From Verrucomicrobiaceae bacterium (GTDB taxonomy: Bacteria > Verrucomicrobiota > Verrucomicrobiia > Verrucomicrobiales > Verrucomicrobiaceae): 64,000 bases of DNA. Position 1 is the first letter of the stretch; each line of letters starts with the position of its first letter. The translations under genes were made by a program, and so were the position numbers. Shown here one piece after another: positions 16,892 through 25,296 of the stretch. A model generated the notes under the pieces. The model was not told where the DNA came from. It saw only the letters and a list, made by a program, of their open reading frames with translations, and ran no database searches. The stretch spans positions 28,270 to 92,269 of the forward strand of contig CANIBP010000017.1 of NCBI GenBank assembly GCA_947466075.1, given 5' to 3'.

Positions 16892-17689
16892 ATGCCTTCA
16901 GTCCTCGCTCTCTTCGCTCATCCTGACGACATCGAGTTCGTCGCTGCCGGAACCATGCTGCTGCTCAAAGAACGCGGCTGGGATATTCATTACATGAACA
17001 TGTGCACGGGCAACGGCGGCTCCGTGCAAATGGACGGCCCCACCACGACTCGCAAACGGCTCGAAGAAGGGAAGGAAGCCGCACGCATCCTCGGCGCCAC
17101 GTTTTATCCGCCGATTTGCGATGATTTGGAACTGACCTATTACGTGAAATACCTGCGGCAAGTAGCCGCCGTCGTGCGCATGGCGCAGCCGAGCATCGTG
17201 CTCACGCATGCGCCTGCTGATTACATGGAGGATCACATGGCAGCGAGTCGTCTTGCTGTCACGGCTGCCTTCGCGCATTGCATTCCTAACTTTCAGACCG
17301 ATCCACACCTGCCGTCCTATCCGCATGACGTGACCGTCTATCACGCCATGCCTCATGGTCTGTGTGACCCGCTGCGTCAAAAGCTCCAAGCTGGTGCTTA
17401 TGTCGATACGACCAGTGTCCACGCTCATAAGCGTGAGTCGTTGGCTGCGCATGAAAGCCAGAAACACTGGCTCGATGTCAGCCAAGGCATGGATTCCTAC
17501 CTCATCAGCATGGACGAGGCATCCCGCGCTATCGGAAGGCTTTCGGGCCAGTTTGAATACGCCGAAGGCTGGCGCAGACATCTGCATCTCGGTTTCAGCG
17601 CCAAGGACATCGACCCGCTCAAAGACGCCCTCGGCGATCTGTGTCTGATCAACGAAGCATACGAAAAAGCGAAGCAAACCCCAGCTTGA
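16892..17689 (+). CDS. PIG-L family deacetylase
   Basis: A 265-residue zinc-dependent deacetylase of the GlcNAc-PI/LmbE type. The zinc motif A-H-P-D-D is at residues 9-13 and the third ligand His is in the conserved E-D-H-M-A-A-S-R segment near residue 113. Family members remove acetyl groups from N-acetylglucosamine derivatives. There is no signal peptide, so it should act in the cytoplasm. It follows the isomerase-like gene by 21 bp, consistent with a sugar-derivative pathway; a de-N-acetylation step would fit a nearby sialidase and aldolase theme, though that link is inference. Confidence 0.88.
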   Translation: MPSVLALFAHPDDIEFVAAGTMLLLKERGWDIHYMNMCTGNGGSVQMDGPTTTRKRLEEGKEAARILGATFYPPICDDLELTYYVKYLRQVAAVVRMAQPSIVLTHAPADYMEDHMAASRLAVTAAFAHCIPNFQTDPHLPSYPHDVTVYHAMPHGLCDPLRQKLQAGAYVDTTSVHAHKRESLAAHESQKHWLDVSQGMDSYLISMDEASRAIGRLSGQFEYAEGWRRHLHLGFSAKDIDPLKDALGDLCLINEAYEKAKQTPA

Positions 17690-17723
17690 ACTGGGCACCG
17701 AGCACGGCGAACACATTCGCCGC

Positions 17724-18158
17724 ATGCCCGCACCGCTGACATACATGCTGATCGATGGCCACAGTGTCATTCACGCCTGGCCGGAGCTATTGCTTGACCA
17801 CCGTGTCGCCACACGCCGCCATCTCGCCCGAACAGAACTCCTTAGACGCCTGCGAAACCTACAAGATATGAGCGGCATGCAGGTCGTTGTGGTCTTTGAC
17901 GGTGCAAAACAAGGCACTAACGAGGAACGAAAAAAAGACGGCCTGCAGATCATCTATGCCGACCCCGGCACCACGGCGGACACGATTATTGAGCGTCTTG
18001 TGGCTCGATATGCCAAGGAGCGGCCCATGCGTGTCGCTTCGGCGGATGGCATGGTGCGTGAAACGATTCTGTCACTTGGGGCCGAATGGATTAGCCCAGA
18101 GACCCTTCGCGGTCTTTGCAACAGCGCCGAGACGAACATGCGCGCGCGCCTTGCCTGA
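17724..18158 (+). CDS. NYN-domain (YacP-like) predicted ribonuclease
   Basis: A 144-residue protein with the PIN-like NYN fold: M-L-I-D-G-H-S-V-I-H at the start, V-V-V-F-D-G-A-K-Q-G in the middle and T-A-D-T-I-I-E-R-L plus R-V-A-S-A-D-G-M-V-R supplying later acidic residues. YacP/Rae1-type proteins are endoribonucleases; Bacillus Rae1 works on ribosome-associated mRNA. The match here is at family level only. It lies 34 bp after the PIG-L gene and 26 bp before the TPR gene, with no obvious functional tie to either. Confidence 0.8.
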   Translation: MPAPLTYMLIDGHSVIHAWPELLLDHRVATRRHLARTELLRRLRNLQDMSGMQVVVVFDGAKQGTNEERKKDGLQIIYADPGTTADTIIERLVARYAKERPMRVASADGMVRETILSLGAEWISPETLRGLCNSAETNMRARLA

Positions 18159-18184
18159 GACGAAAACACGTATAAACATCCAGC

Positions 18185-18904
18185 ATGAATCTGCTCAATC
18201 CATTTCTTTTTCTGGCGCTCGCTGTCTCATCCGCCCTCGCGCAAGCACCTGCCGTTGATCGCTCCAAACTTTCTGATGAAGTAAAAAAACTACTCCTCGA
18301 AGCACGCGATATGCGCATTCAGCATCGCTACTCAGACGCGCTCGAAAAGCTTGATGCAGTCGAAAAACTCGCACCCAATCTCGCCGACATCTATGCCCTG
18401 CGTGGTGACATTTACCTAGCTCCTCGTCGTCGTGACTTCGACCTCGCGCTGCCGCAGTTTCAAAAAGCAGCCGAACTCGAACCGCAAAGCCCACTGCCGA
18501 AGTTCAACCTCGCTGAGTACTATTTCGTGAAGCACGAGTTCGACACCGCACTGCAAGCCTTTACCAAGCTGACGGCCGACTTCCCGAAGCTGCCGATGGT
18601 CATCCGCCATTTGGTTCACTACAAACGTGCGCTGTGTGAGCTCAAACTCGGCCACCGGAAAGCAGCGGAACAGATCATCGCGGACAGTTTTACCTTCATG
18701 GACGACACACCCGCCTACTACTTCAGCAAATCCGCGCTGGCCTTTGAGGCAGGGGACACCGCCAAGGCCAATGAATGGGTGCAACGTGGTGTCGCTGTCT
18801 TCAAAGGCCCATCTTGCGAACCATATTACGATGCTTTCAAAGAATTGCGCTGGGTGCCTGATATGGATCTCAATGCGCCAAAGGACCAGCCTAAGCAGCC
18901 GTGA
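18185..18904 (+). CDS. Exported tetratricopeptide-repeat protein
   Basis: A 239-residue protein with a signal peptide (M-N-L-L-N-P-F-L-F-L-A-L-A-V-S-S-A-L-A-Q-A) and several TPR helices: Y-S-D-A-L-E-K-L-D-A-V-E-K-L-A-P, L-P-Q-F-Q-K-A-A-E-L-E-P and F-D-T-A-L-Q-A-F. TPR proteins act as scaffolds; the partner is unknown. Its stop overlaps the start of the oxoprolinase gene (GTGA), so the two are translationally coupled. Confidence 0.82.
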   Translation: MNLLNPFLFLALAVSSALAQAPAVDRSKLSDEVKKLLLEARDMRIQHRYSDALEKLDAVEKLAPNLADIYALRGDIYLAPRRRDFDLALPQFQKAAELEPQSPLPKFNLAEYYFVKHEFDTALQAFTKLTADFPKLPMVIRHLVHYKRALCELKLGHRKAAEQIIADSFTFMDDTPAYYFSKSALAFEAGDTAKANEWVQRGVAVFKGPSCEPYYDAFKELRWVPDMDLNAPKDQPKQP

Positions 18905-21900
18905 AATGGCGTATTGCAGCCGATACCGGCGGCACCTTCACGGACTGCCACGCTCTCGATCCCCTAGGGGCTGAATCGCGCTGCAAAGTTCTCTCCACCG
19001 GCTATCTCAGGGCTGTATTTGAAAGGAAGACGAACACTATTGTCCGTCTTTCGGGGCTTCCACCACTGCCCAATGCTTTCCTCAGCGGATTCCACATAAA
19101 CGCCGTCGGCGACAGCGAAGTCTGCCTCATCACCAGTTTCGACGCTGTCACTGGTGTGATCACACTCGATCAACAAGTGACGTGGCTGACTGGCGCCCTC
19201 CTGGAAATCACCACCGGCGAGGAAGCACCCGTCCTCGGTGCTCGTATCCTCACTAACACTCCTCCTGGAAAAGCTTTTCCACCGCTGAGTCTGCGCATTG
19301 CCACCACGCGTGCCACGAATGCATTGCTGGAGCGTAAAGGCGGCCGCATTGCTCTTTTCATCACTCGCGGTTTCGGTGATCTCCTGCAAATTGGCGATCA
19401 ACGCCGAAGCGACCTCTTCGCTCTCAAGCATGAAACGCGTCCGACCTTCCACGAACTCGTCTGCGAAGTGCCCGAACGCGTTGCTGTCAGCGGCGAAATG
19501 CTCGAAGCACTCGATGAAGCCGCTGTGCGTGCAGCGGCACTCGATTGTATCGCGAAAGGTATCACCACAGCCGCCATTTCCATGCTGCATGGTCATGCGC
19601 ACCCACAGCACGAGCTGCGTGTCGCCGATATTCTGCGCGATTCCGGTTTTACGCATCTTACGCTTTCGCATCAAACCGCTGCTTTTGCCAAACTGCTGCC
19701 GCGAACGCAAAGCACCGTGGCTGATGCCTACCTGAATGGTCCCGTGCATCAATTCCTTAGCGCCATTCGTGTCGCAGCTGAAGACATGCACGTCATGACA
19801 AGTGCTGGCGGCCTTGAAACTGCTGATGCCATTCATCCAAAGGACATGCTGCTCAGTGGCCCTGCCGGTGGTGCCATCGGTGCCGCGAATGCCGCACGTC
19901 GTGTCGGCATCACCAAAATCATCACCCTCGATATGGGAGGCACCAGCACGGATGTGGCGCGCATTGACACACGACCCGGCTATCGCTTCTCGCAGGATGT
20001 TGCGGGCATGAAACTGCTAGCCCCGTGCATCGATATCGAAACCGTTGCCGCTGGTGGTGGATCGATTTGCCGATGGACGCATCACGGTCTCGCTGTCGGC
20101 CCACAAAGTGCCGGATCGAATCCTGGACCAGCGTGTTATGGCAAAGGCGGCCCGCTCACCATCACGGATGTCAACCTGCTGCTCGGCCGCTTCGATCCTG
20201 CGCGTGCGCCTATACCGCTTGATCTCGCAGCTGCTCAAGCACGTTTGCATGAGCTTCATGCACAAACCGATGGCAGCCTTAACGAGCAGGATTTGCTGCA
20301 TGCTCTGCTCCGTCTTGCCATCGAGCACATGACCGATGCCATCCGCCGCATCTCCATTGGCGAAGGCTATGATCCTACTGATCACGCGCTTCTCGCATTC
20401 GGTGGTGCTGGGCCGCAGCATGCCTGCGCGGTCGCTGTCCAGCTAGGAATCAAGACCATTCTTGTTCCCGAACACGCTGGTATCCTCAGCGCCGTCGGTT
20501 TGCAGGAAGCTGTGCCGGAGAAGATCACGCAAAAGGAGTTTCGTATGTCGCTACAGTCCGCCCTGCCGCAGATCTCGAGACAGGCAGGCATTCAAATCGC
20601 CGAACTTCGGCTGCAAGGCCAAGACACGCCCATTCAAATCGAGTTCCGCGATCCCTACGACCTCCCCAATCTTTATCGCGAATCTTATCAGCGCTTGTTC
20701 GGCTACGCACCGCCATCGAATCGTGAGATTGAACTCGTCAGCATTCGTGTCATCACCAAGAAGGCGGAGATTCCTGTCTCCACTATCCCGAGAGATGGAA
20801 AGCGAATCTCACCAGTCCCGGCTCTCATTCAGGATGCCTTCAGCACCATCGTAGTCGAGCGCGGTTGGCTCGTCGATCACATCGAAGGCTTCGGCCATAT
20901 CCTTCATAACGCATCACCCATAACAACATTCGCCATCGAACGTGATCTCGTTCGCCATCGCTTCCATGCCATTGTCAGTGACATGGGCGCGCTGCTTTGC
21001 CGCACGGCGATCTCTACGAACATCCGCGAGCGTCTCGATTTCTCCTGTGCGCTGCTTGATCCGCAAGGCCGCCTGCTTTCCAGCGCACCACACATTCCGG
21101 TGCATCTCGGTGCCTTAGGAGTGTGCGTGCGCGAAGTCATCGCTGCGATTCCAATGCAGCCGGGCGATACGATCATCACGAATCATCCCGCGTTTGGCGG
21201 CTCGCATCTGCCCGATGTCACGCTCATCACGCCTGTACATGATCAAACTGGCACGCTGCTCGGTTACATCGCCAATCGAGCCCATCATGCCGAGATTGGT
21301 GGCATCACGCCCGGTTCGATGCCTGCCAATGCCACGCGCTTGATCGAGGAAGGTGTTGTCATCGCTCCGCGGCATTTGATTCGCGCCGGAAAGTCATGCT
21401 TCAACGAAATCAGCGAGCTGTTGACCTCCGCAGCGCATCCTACGCGCAATCTGGCTGATAACCTCGCCGACCTGCACGCGCAGCTTGCTGCCAATCTGCA
21501 TGGTGTTGAGCGTCTGCGTGCGCTGGCGACCGATTCCTTGCCCGTTGTGATGCAAAGCATCCTGGATCACTCTGCCAAGGTCATGCGCACTCAAATCGAG
21601 CGCTTGCCGGATTCGATTTCCGCCACGGAAAAGCTCGATGATGGCTCACAGATCGCTGTTTCGATGCGCAAGGCCGCCGGGAAACTCATTCTCGACTTCT
21701 CTGGCACCAGCTGCGTGCATCCGCGCAATCTCAATGCCACGCCTGCCATCGTTCGCAGCGCCGTGTTGTATGTCATGCGGCTAATGCTGCAGGAAGACCT
21801 GCCGCTCAACGAAGGATTGATGGAGCCCGTTGAGATCATCTGTCCCACATCCTTGCTCAATCCCGCTTTCACCGGCGATCCCGCCAATGATCCTGCTGTG

Positions 21901-22464
21901 ATCGGTGGCAATGTCGAAGTCAGCCAGAGGCTCGTGGACACACTGATCAAAGCGCTTGATCTCCAGGCCTGCAGCCAAGGCACGATGAACAACTTCCTTT
22001 TCGGTGGCGACCAGTTTGGCTACTACGAGACGATTGCTGGCGGTTCCGGCGCTGGCGAGGGCTACGATGGTGCGCATGCTTTGCACACGCACATGACTAA
22101 CACCGCCATCACCGATCCCGAGATCATCGAACAGCGCTATCCGGTGCGTTTGCGCCAGTTTGCGATTCGTTGCGGTTCCGGTGGGACAGGGGAGTGGCGT
22201 GGCGGCGACGGTGTGATTCGTGAGTTTGAATTCATCATGCCGCTAACGGTCAGTCTGCTCACCCAGCATCGCGTGGAGGCTCCGTTTGGCCTGCATGGTG
22301 CTTCTCCAGGGCAAACAGGCCAGCAAACTCTCGTGCGTGATGGTCAAATCACGAAGCTCGCTGGCTGCACGACGTTTGAAGCGCAGGCCGGAGATCGTGT
22401 GATCATCGAAACGCCCGGCGGCGGCGGCTGGGGAGCGGCTACGGCTTCTTCGTGGGCACCGTAA
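18901..22464 (+). CDS. 5-oxoprolinase / hydantoinase HyuA-HyuB fusion
   Basis: A 1187-residue cytoplasmic protein. The HyuA half begins with D-T-G-G-T-F-T-D (ATP phosphate loop) and contains T-T-R-A-T-N-A-L-L-E-R-K-G and D-M-G-G-T-S-T-D. The HyuB half starts near residue 680 and carries S-D-M-G-A-L-L-C-R-T-A-I-S-T-N-I and G-D-T-I-I-T-N-H-P-A-F-G-G-S-H-L-P-D. Single-chain members hydrolyse 5-oxoproline with ATP; others open hydantoin rings. About 80 residues between the first loop and the T-T-R-A-T-N motif form an extra beta-rich segment, which I recall from PVC homologues. The start is the GTG at 18901, overlapping the TPR stop. Its 3' end overlaps the convergent PPC-domain gene by 26 bp. Confidence 0.88.
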   Translation: MKWRIAADTGGTFTDCHALDPLGAESRCKVLSTGYLRAVFERKTNTIVRLSGLPPLPNAFLSGFHINAVGDSEVCLITSFDAVTGVITLDQQVTWLTGALLEITTGEEAPVLGARILTNTPPGKAFPPLSLRIATTRATNALLERKGGRIALFITRGFGDLLQIGDQRRSDLFALKHETRPTFHELVCEVPERVAVSGEMLEALDEAAVRAAALDCIAKGITTAAISMLHGHAHPQHELRVADILRDSGFTHLTLSHQTAAFAKLLPRTQSTVADAYLNGPVHQFLSAIRVAAEDMHVMTSAGGLETADAIHPKDMLLSGPAGGAIGAANAARRVGITKIITLDMGGTSTDVARIDTRPGYRFSQDVAGMKLLAPCIDIETVAAGGGSICRWTHHGLAVGPQSAGSNPGPACYGKGGPLTITDVNLLLGRFDPARAPIPLDLAAAQARLHELHAQTDGSLNEQDLLHALLRLAIEHMTDAIRRISIGEGYDPTDHALLAFGGAGPQHACAVAVQLGIKTILVPEHAGILSAVGLQEAVPEKITQKEFRMSLQSALPQISRQAGIQIAELRLQGQDTPIQIEFRDPYDLPNLYRESYQRLFGYAPPSNREIELVSIRVITKKAEIPVSTIPRDGKRISPVPALIQDAFSTIVVERGWLVDHIEGFGHILHNASPITTFAIERDLVRHRFHAIVSDMGALLCRTAISTNIRERLDFSCALLDPQGRLLSSAPHIPVHLGALGVCVREVIAAIPMQPGDTIITNHPAFGGSHLPDVTLITPVHDQTGTLLGYIANRAHHAEIGGITPGSMPANATRLIEEGVVIAPRHLIRAGKSCFNEISELLTSAAHPTRNLADNLADLHAQLAANLHGVERLRALATDSLPVVMQSILDHSAKVMRTQIERLPDSISATEKLDDGSQIAVSMRKAAGKLILDFSGTSCVHPRNLNATPAIVRSAVLYVMRLMLQEDLPLNEGLMEPVEIICPTSLLNPAFTGDPANDPAVIGGNVEVSQRLVDTLIKALDLQACSQGTMNNFLFGGDQFGYYETIAGGSGAGEGYDGAHALHTHMTNTAITDPEIIEQRYPVRLRQFAIRCGSGGTGEWRGGDGVIREFEFIMPLTVSLLTQHRVEAPFGLHGASPGQTGQQTLVRDGQITKLAGCTTFEAQAGDRVIIETPGGGGWGAATASSWAP

Positions 22465-23884
22465 GCCACGGATGCGTGTCGGACATGATCAGCAGATCGC
22501 CGCGTGGCTCGGTGAAGGGAATCGCATAGCTCGCAAGCACGGTCTGCACCGCATCAGGTGCGGTGGTGACGATCTCCACCGCAAATGGAGTTTGGCTGGC
22601 TGCTACATCCGCCGCTGCTTTGAGCGTGAGTTTCACATCGCCCCCTTTCACCGGCACATCGACGGCCTCGGCGGTGACTCCGGCCGGCAGTTGCGTGGCA
22701 CGTGCTTGAATCTTGCCAGTGAAGGTGCCGCTGGCTTTCACATTGAGCTTCACTTCGACGCTTTTGCCAGCCTCCAAACGATAAGCGTGGGTATCGAGCA
22801 TCCCAGCGAGTGAAGGCGCAAAAGGCTTTAAGGTGAGTTCATAGGCATGATCGACGCTGCCTTGATGGAAGCGATCAGCGATGACGAGTTTGAACTCACC
22901 ATCCTTCGGGGCTTTCCAGCGCAGTGATGGGTCTAGGTTTTCTTTGTCGCCATCGTCCGCCTGTTGCAGTGACTTGCCGTCGGCATCTTCGATGCGCAGC
23001 GTGGCATCCAGCGGACTGCGGATGGCCTGGGCGCGAACGGCGATCTGCAAATCATCGCCCTTCTTCGCGGTGAGGCTGAAAACATCTTCCTCACGGGCCT
23101 TGGTGATGCAGCCGTTGATCGTAGTCGGAACGGTGATCGTCTTCGCCTCGTTTAATGGTACTGTTTTCTTCGGTTCATCGGTGACGGTGAGACGGTAAAC
23201 ATGATTGGCACTGCCTTTGAGCGCCACATCGGCGGCTGGAGGATGCGCGAAGGCGAAGGCCTGCACGAACAACTTCCCATCAGCCACGGGCGTGTAGTCG
23301 ATACGTGGGTCGAGGTTGGTCGTGTCATGTCCGGCCGCAAGTTCGGTGCCGCGTTCGTTCAGCAGCCGCATCGCCGGGTCCATCGGCGAACCGAGTGCGT
23401 AGCCATGCAGCTCCAGCGTGATCTTTTTGCTCTTCTGCACACGAATCGCATGCGTATCCACATCGCCGGCCTTCTCCAGCACGCCGTTGATAGTCACGTT
23501 CATCTTCGCCTCGGTTGCTTTGGCCGCGGCGAGGTCATCATTCGGCTCTTTTTCGATCAGCTCCTCGAATTTACCGGCTTCGATGATGCGCGGCGGCGTA
23601 GCGCCCTCCTCGGTGTAAAACCGCACGAGGTACGGCCCCGGTAGAGCATCCTTGGCGATGCTGAGAAAGTATTTCTTTGGCTTATCTCCTGCGAGCAGCA
23701 CGATTTTTGGATCGTTCGACCAAGCGAGCGGGGAGTCTTTCTCCAGCCCCTTGCCGGCAACCATGGCATCTACTCGAGCGCCAACCTGCCCACCCGCCGG
23801 GAAGATGCTTTCAAAGCCCGGCGGAGCCGCTTGCGCGGCGGCAACCCCCAACAGCAGCGTGACCAAACTCTCACGCGCACGCAT
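22439..23884 (-). CDS. Exported PPC-domain protein
   Basis: A 481-residue secreted protein with an N-terminal signal peptide (cleavage near A-A-A-Q-A-A-P). At least two bacterial pre-peptidase C-terminal (PPC) beta-sandwich domains are suggested: E-K-E-P-N-D-D-L-A-A-A with G-D-V-D-T-H-A-I-R near residues 110-150, and R-E-E-D-V-F-S-L-T-A-K-K-G-D near 260. PPC domains usually accompany secreted enzymes; no catalytic domain is seen here. The ATG shares one base with the DUF1501 stop (TGATG), so the pair is coupled. PSD1, DUF1501 and PPC genes often travel together in PVC genomes. Confidence 0.8.
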   Translation of the reverse strand: MRARESLVTLLLGVAAAQAAPPGFESIFPAGGQVGARVDAMVAGKGLEKDSPLAWSNDPKIVLLAGDKPKKYFLSIAKDALPGPYLVRFYTEEGATPPRIIEAGKFEELIEKEPNDDLAAAKATEAKMNVTINGVLEKAGDVDTHAIRVQKSKKITLELHGYALGSPMDPAMRLLNERGTELAAGHDTTNLDPRIDYTPVADGKLFVQAFAFAHPPAADVALKGSANHVYRLTVTDEPKKTVPLNEAKTITVPTTINGCITKAREEDVFSLTAKKGDDLQIAVRAQAIRSPLDATLRIEDADGKSLQQADDGDKENLDPSLRWKAPKDGEFKLVIADRFHQGSVDHAYELTLKPFAPSLAGMLDTHAYRLEAGKSVEVKLNVKASGTFTGKIQARATQLPAGVTAEAVDVPVKGGDVKLTLKAAADVAASQTPFAVEIVTTAPDAVQTVLASYAIPFTEPRGDLLIMSDTHPWLTVPTKKP

Positions 23885-25224
23885 CACGCAAACAGCTCGC
23901 GAATGGGCCTGCCGCCGTTGATGAGTTGCACGGGACGTCCGGAGTTGGTGTGCAGGACTTGATGCGGATCAATGCCCAGCTTCGTGTACAGTGTGGTGGC
24001 GAAGTCCTCAGGCGAGTAGATGTTTTCGCTGGCGTAGTAGCCCTTGGGGTCGGTGGCACCGATGATGCCGCCGCGTGGCACTCCCGCGCCTGCGAAGAGG
24101 ATGTTCATTGCGCCCGGCCAGTGATCGCGGCCGCCGTCTTTGTTGATCTTTGGCGTGCGGCCAAATTCTCCGAGACCGATGACCAGCGTGCTTTCCAGCA
24201 GGCCACGGCGGTCGAGGTCAGTGATCAGTCCGGCCATGCCTTGGTCGAACTTCTGCATGAACTCACCTTTGCAGGTCTTGAACAGCTCACGGTGATGATC
24301 CCAGCCACCGTAGTTCACGGTAACAAATGGAACGCCCACTTCGACGAGACGACGGGCCAGCAGCATGCGCTGACCAAGATCGTTGCGACCGTAGAGATCA
24401 CGCGTCTTGTCATCTTCACGCGAGATGTCGAAAGCTTCCTGTGCGGGCTTCGAGGCGATCAAATCGACCGCCTGACCGTAGAACGTGTCGAAACTCACTG
24501 CCGGATCTTCCGCCACGGCATCATTCAGACGCTTCATGCGGTCCAGCGAGTGACGCAGTTCGCGGCGGGCTAGACCACGAGCATCGGAAATGTCGGAAGG
24601 CAGCACGACATCGCGCACTTTGAAGCCCTTCGAGTTCGGATCGCCACCGGCGACGAATGGGGCGTGTTCTGCGCCGAGGAAATTCGGTCCGCCGCTGCGG
24701 GTGATGCTTGGCAGCGTCATGTAGGCCGGCAGACCGTTTTGCACGCCGCGCTTGTAGCTCACCACGCTGCCGAAGGACGGGTGGAAGGTCACAAAAGCTC
24801 CGCACCCGACCGGCACCGGCGTCGGCGCACCGGTCATCATGTAATGATTGCCACCGCCGTGATTGGGATCCTTGTGCGTCACGCTGCGCAGCACGGTGAA
24901 CTTGTCCGCTGCTTTGGCGAGGTGCGGCACGCATTCACTGAAACGCACGCCAGGAACGCTCGTCGGGATCGTACCATACTCACCACGAATCTCGCTTGGT
25001 GCATCTGGCTTCGGATCAAACATCTCGTAGTGGGAAGGCCCGCCATCCAACCACACGAGGATGCAGTTCACAGGTCGTGCCAGAGAAGGCTGTGGTGCCT
25101 GGGCCGCCATGGCTCGTGCTCGCAGCAGATCAGTGAAGCCAAGACCACCACCTGCGGCAGTAAGACCAAGCTTCAGGAAATCGCGGCGCATGTGACCTGC
25201 GCAGTTATGGGTGAGACGAGACAT
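23884..25224 (-). CDS. DUF1501 protein (sulfatase-like fold), Tat-exported
   Basis: A 446-residue protein. M-R-R-D-F-L-K-L-G-L-T near residue 12 is a twin-arginine signal, so export in folded form is predicted. The body is DUF1501, distantly related to alkaline-phosphatase/sulfatase folds: W-L-D-G-G-P-S-H-Y-E-M-F-D-P, H-K-D-P-N-H-G-G-G-N-H-Y-M-M-T-G, and a later G-L-G-E-F-G-R-T-P-K-I with G-R-D-H-W-P. The enzymatic role is unproven. It lies downstream of the WD40/PSCyt1/PSD1 gene on the same strand, the usual pairing in Planctomycetes and Verrucomicrobia. Confidence 0.92.
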   Translation of the reverse strand: MSRLTHNCAGHMRRDFLKLGLTAAGGGLGFTDLLRARAMAAQAPQPSLARPVNCILVWLDGGPSHYEMFDPKPDAPSEIRGEYGTIPTSVPGVRFSECVPHLAKAADKFTVLRSVTHKDPNHGGGNHYMMTGAPTPVPVGCGAFVTFHPSFGSVVSYKRGVQNGLPAYMTLPSITRSGGPNFLGAEHAPFVAGGDPNSKGFKVRDVVLPSDISDARGLARRELRHSLDRMKRLNDAVAEDPAVSFDTFYGQAVDLIASKPAQEAFDISREDDKTRDLYGRNDLGQRMLLARRLVEVGVPFVTVNYGGWDHHRELFKTCKGEFMQKFDQGMAGLITDLDRRGLLESTLVIGLGEFGRTPKINKDGGRDHWPGAMNILFAGAGVPRGGIIGATDPKGYYASENIYSPEDFATTLYTKLGIDPHQVLHTNSGRPVQLINGGRPIRELFA

Positions 25225-25296
25225 TCGTTGAGGGTAAAGACATCCAAATTACGGGTGCAAGAATGAGTTCTTGCGAAAGCGCACAAAAAGCCGGGA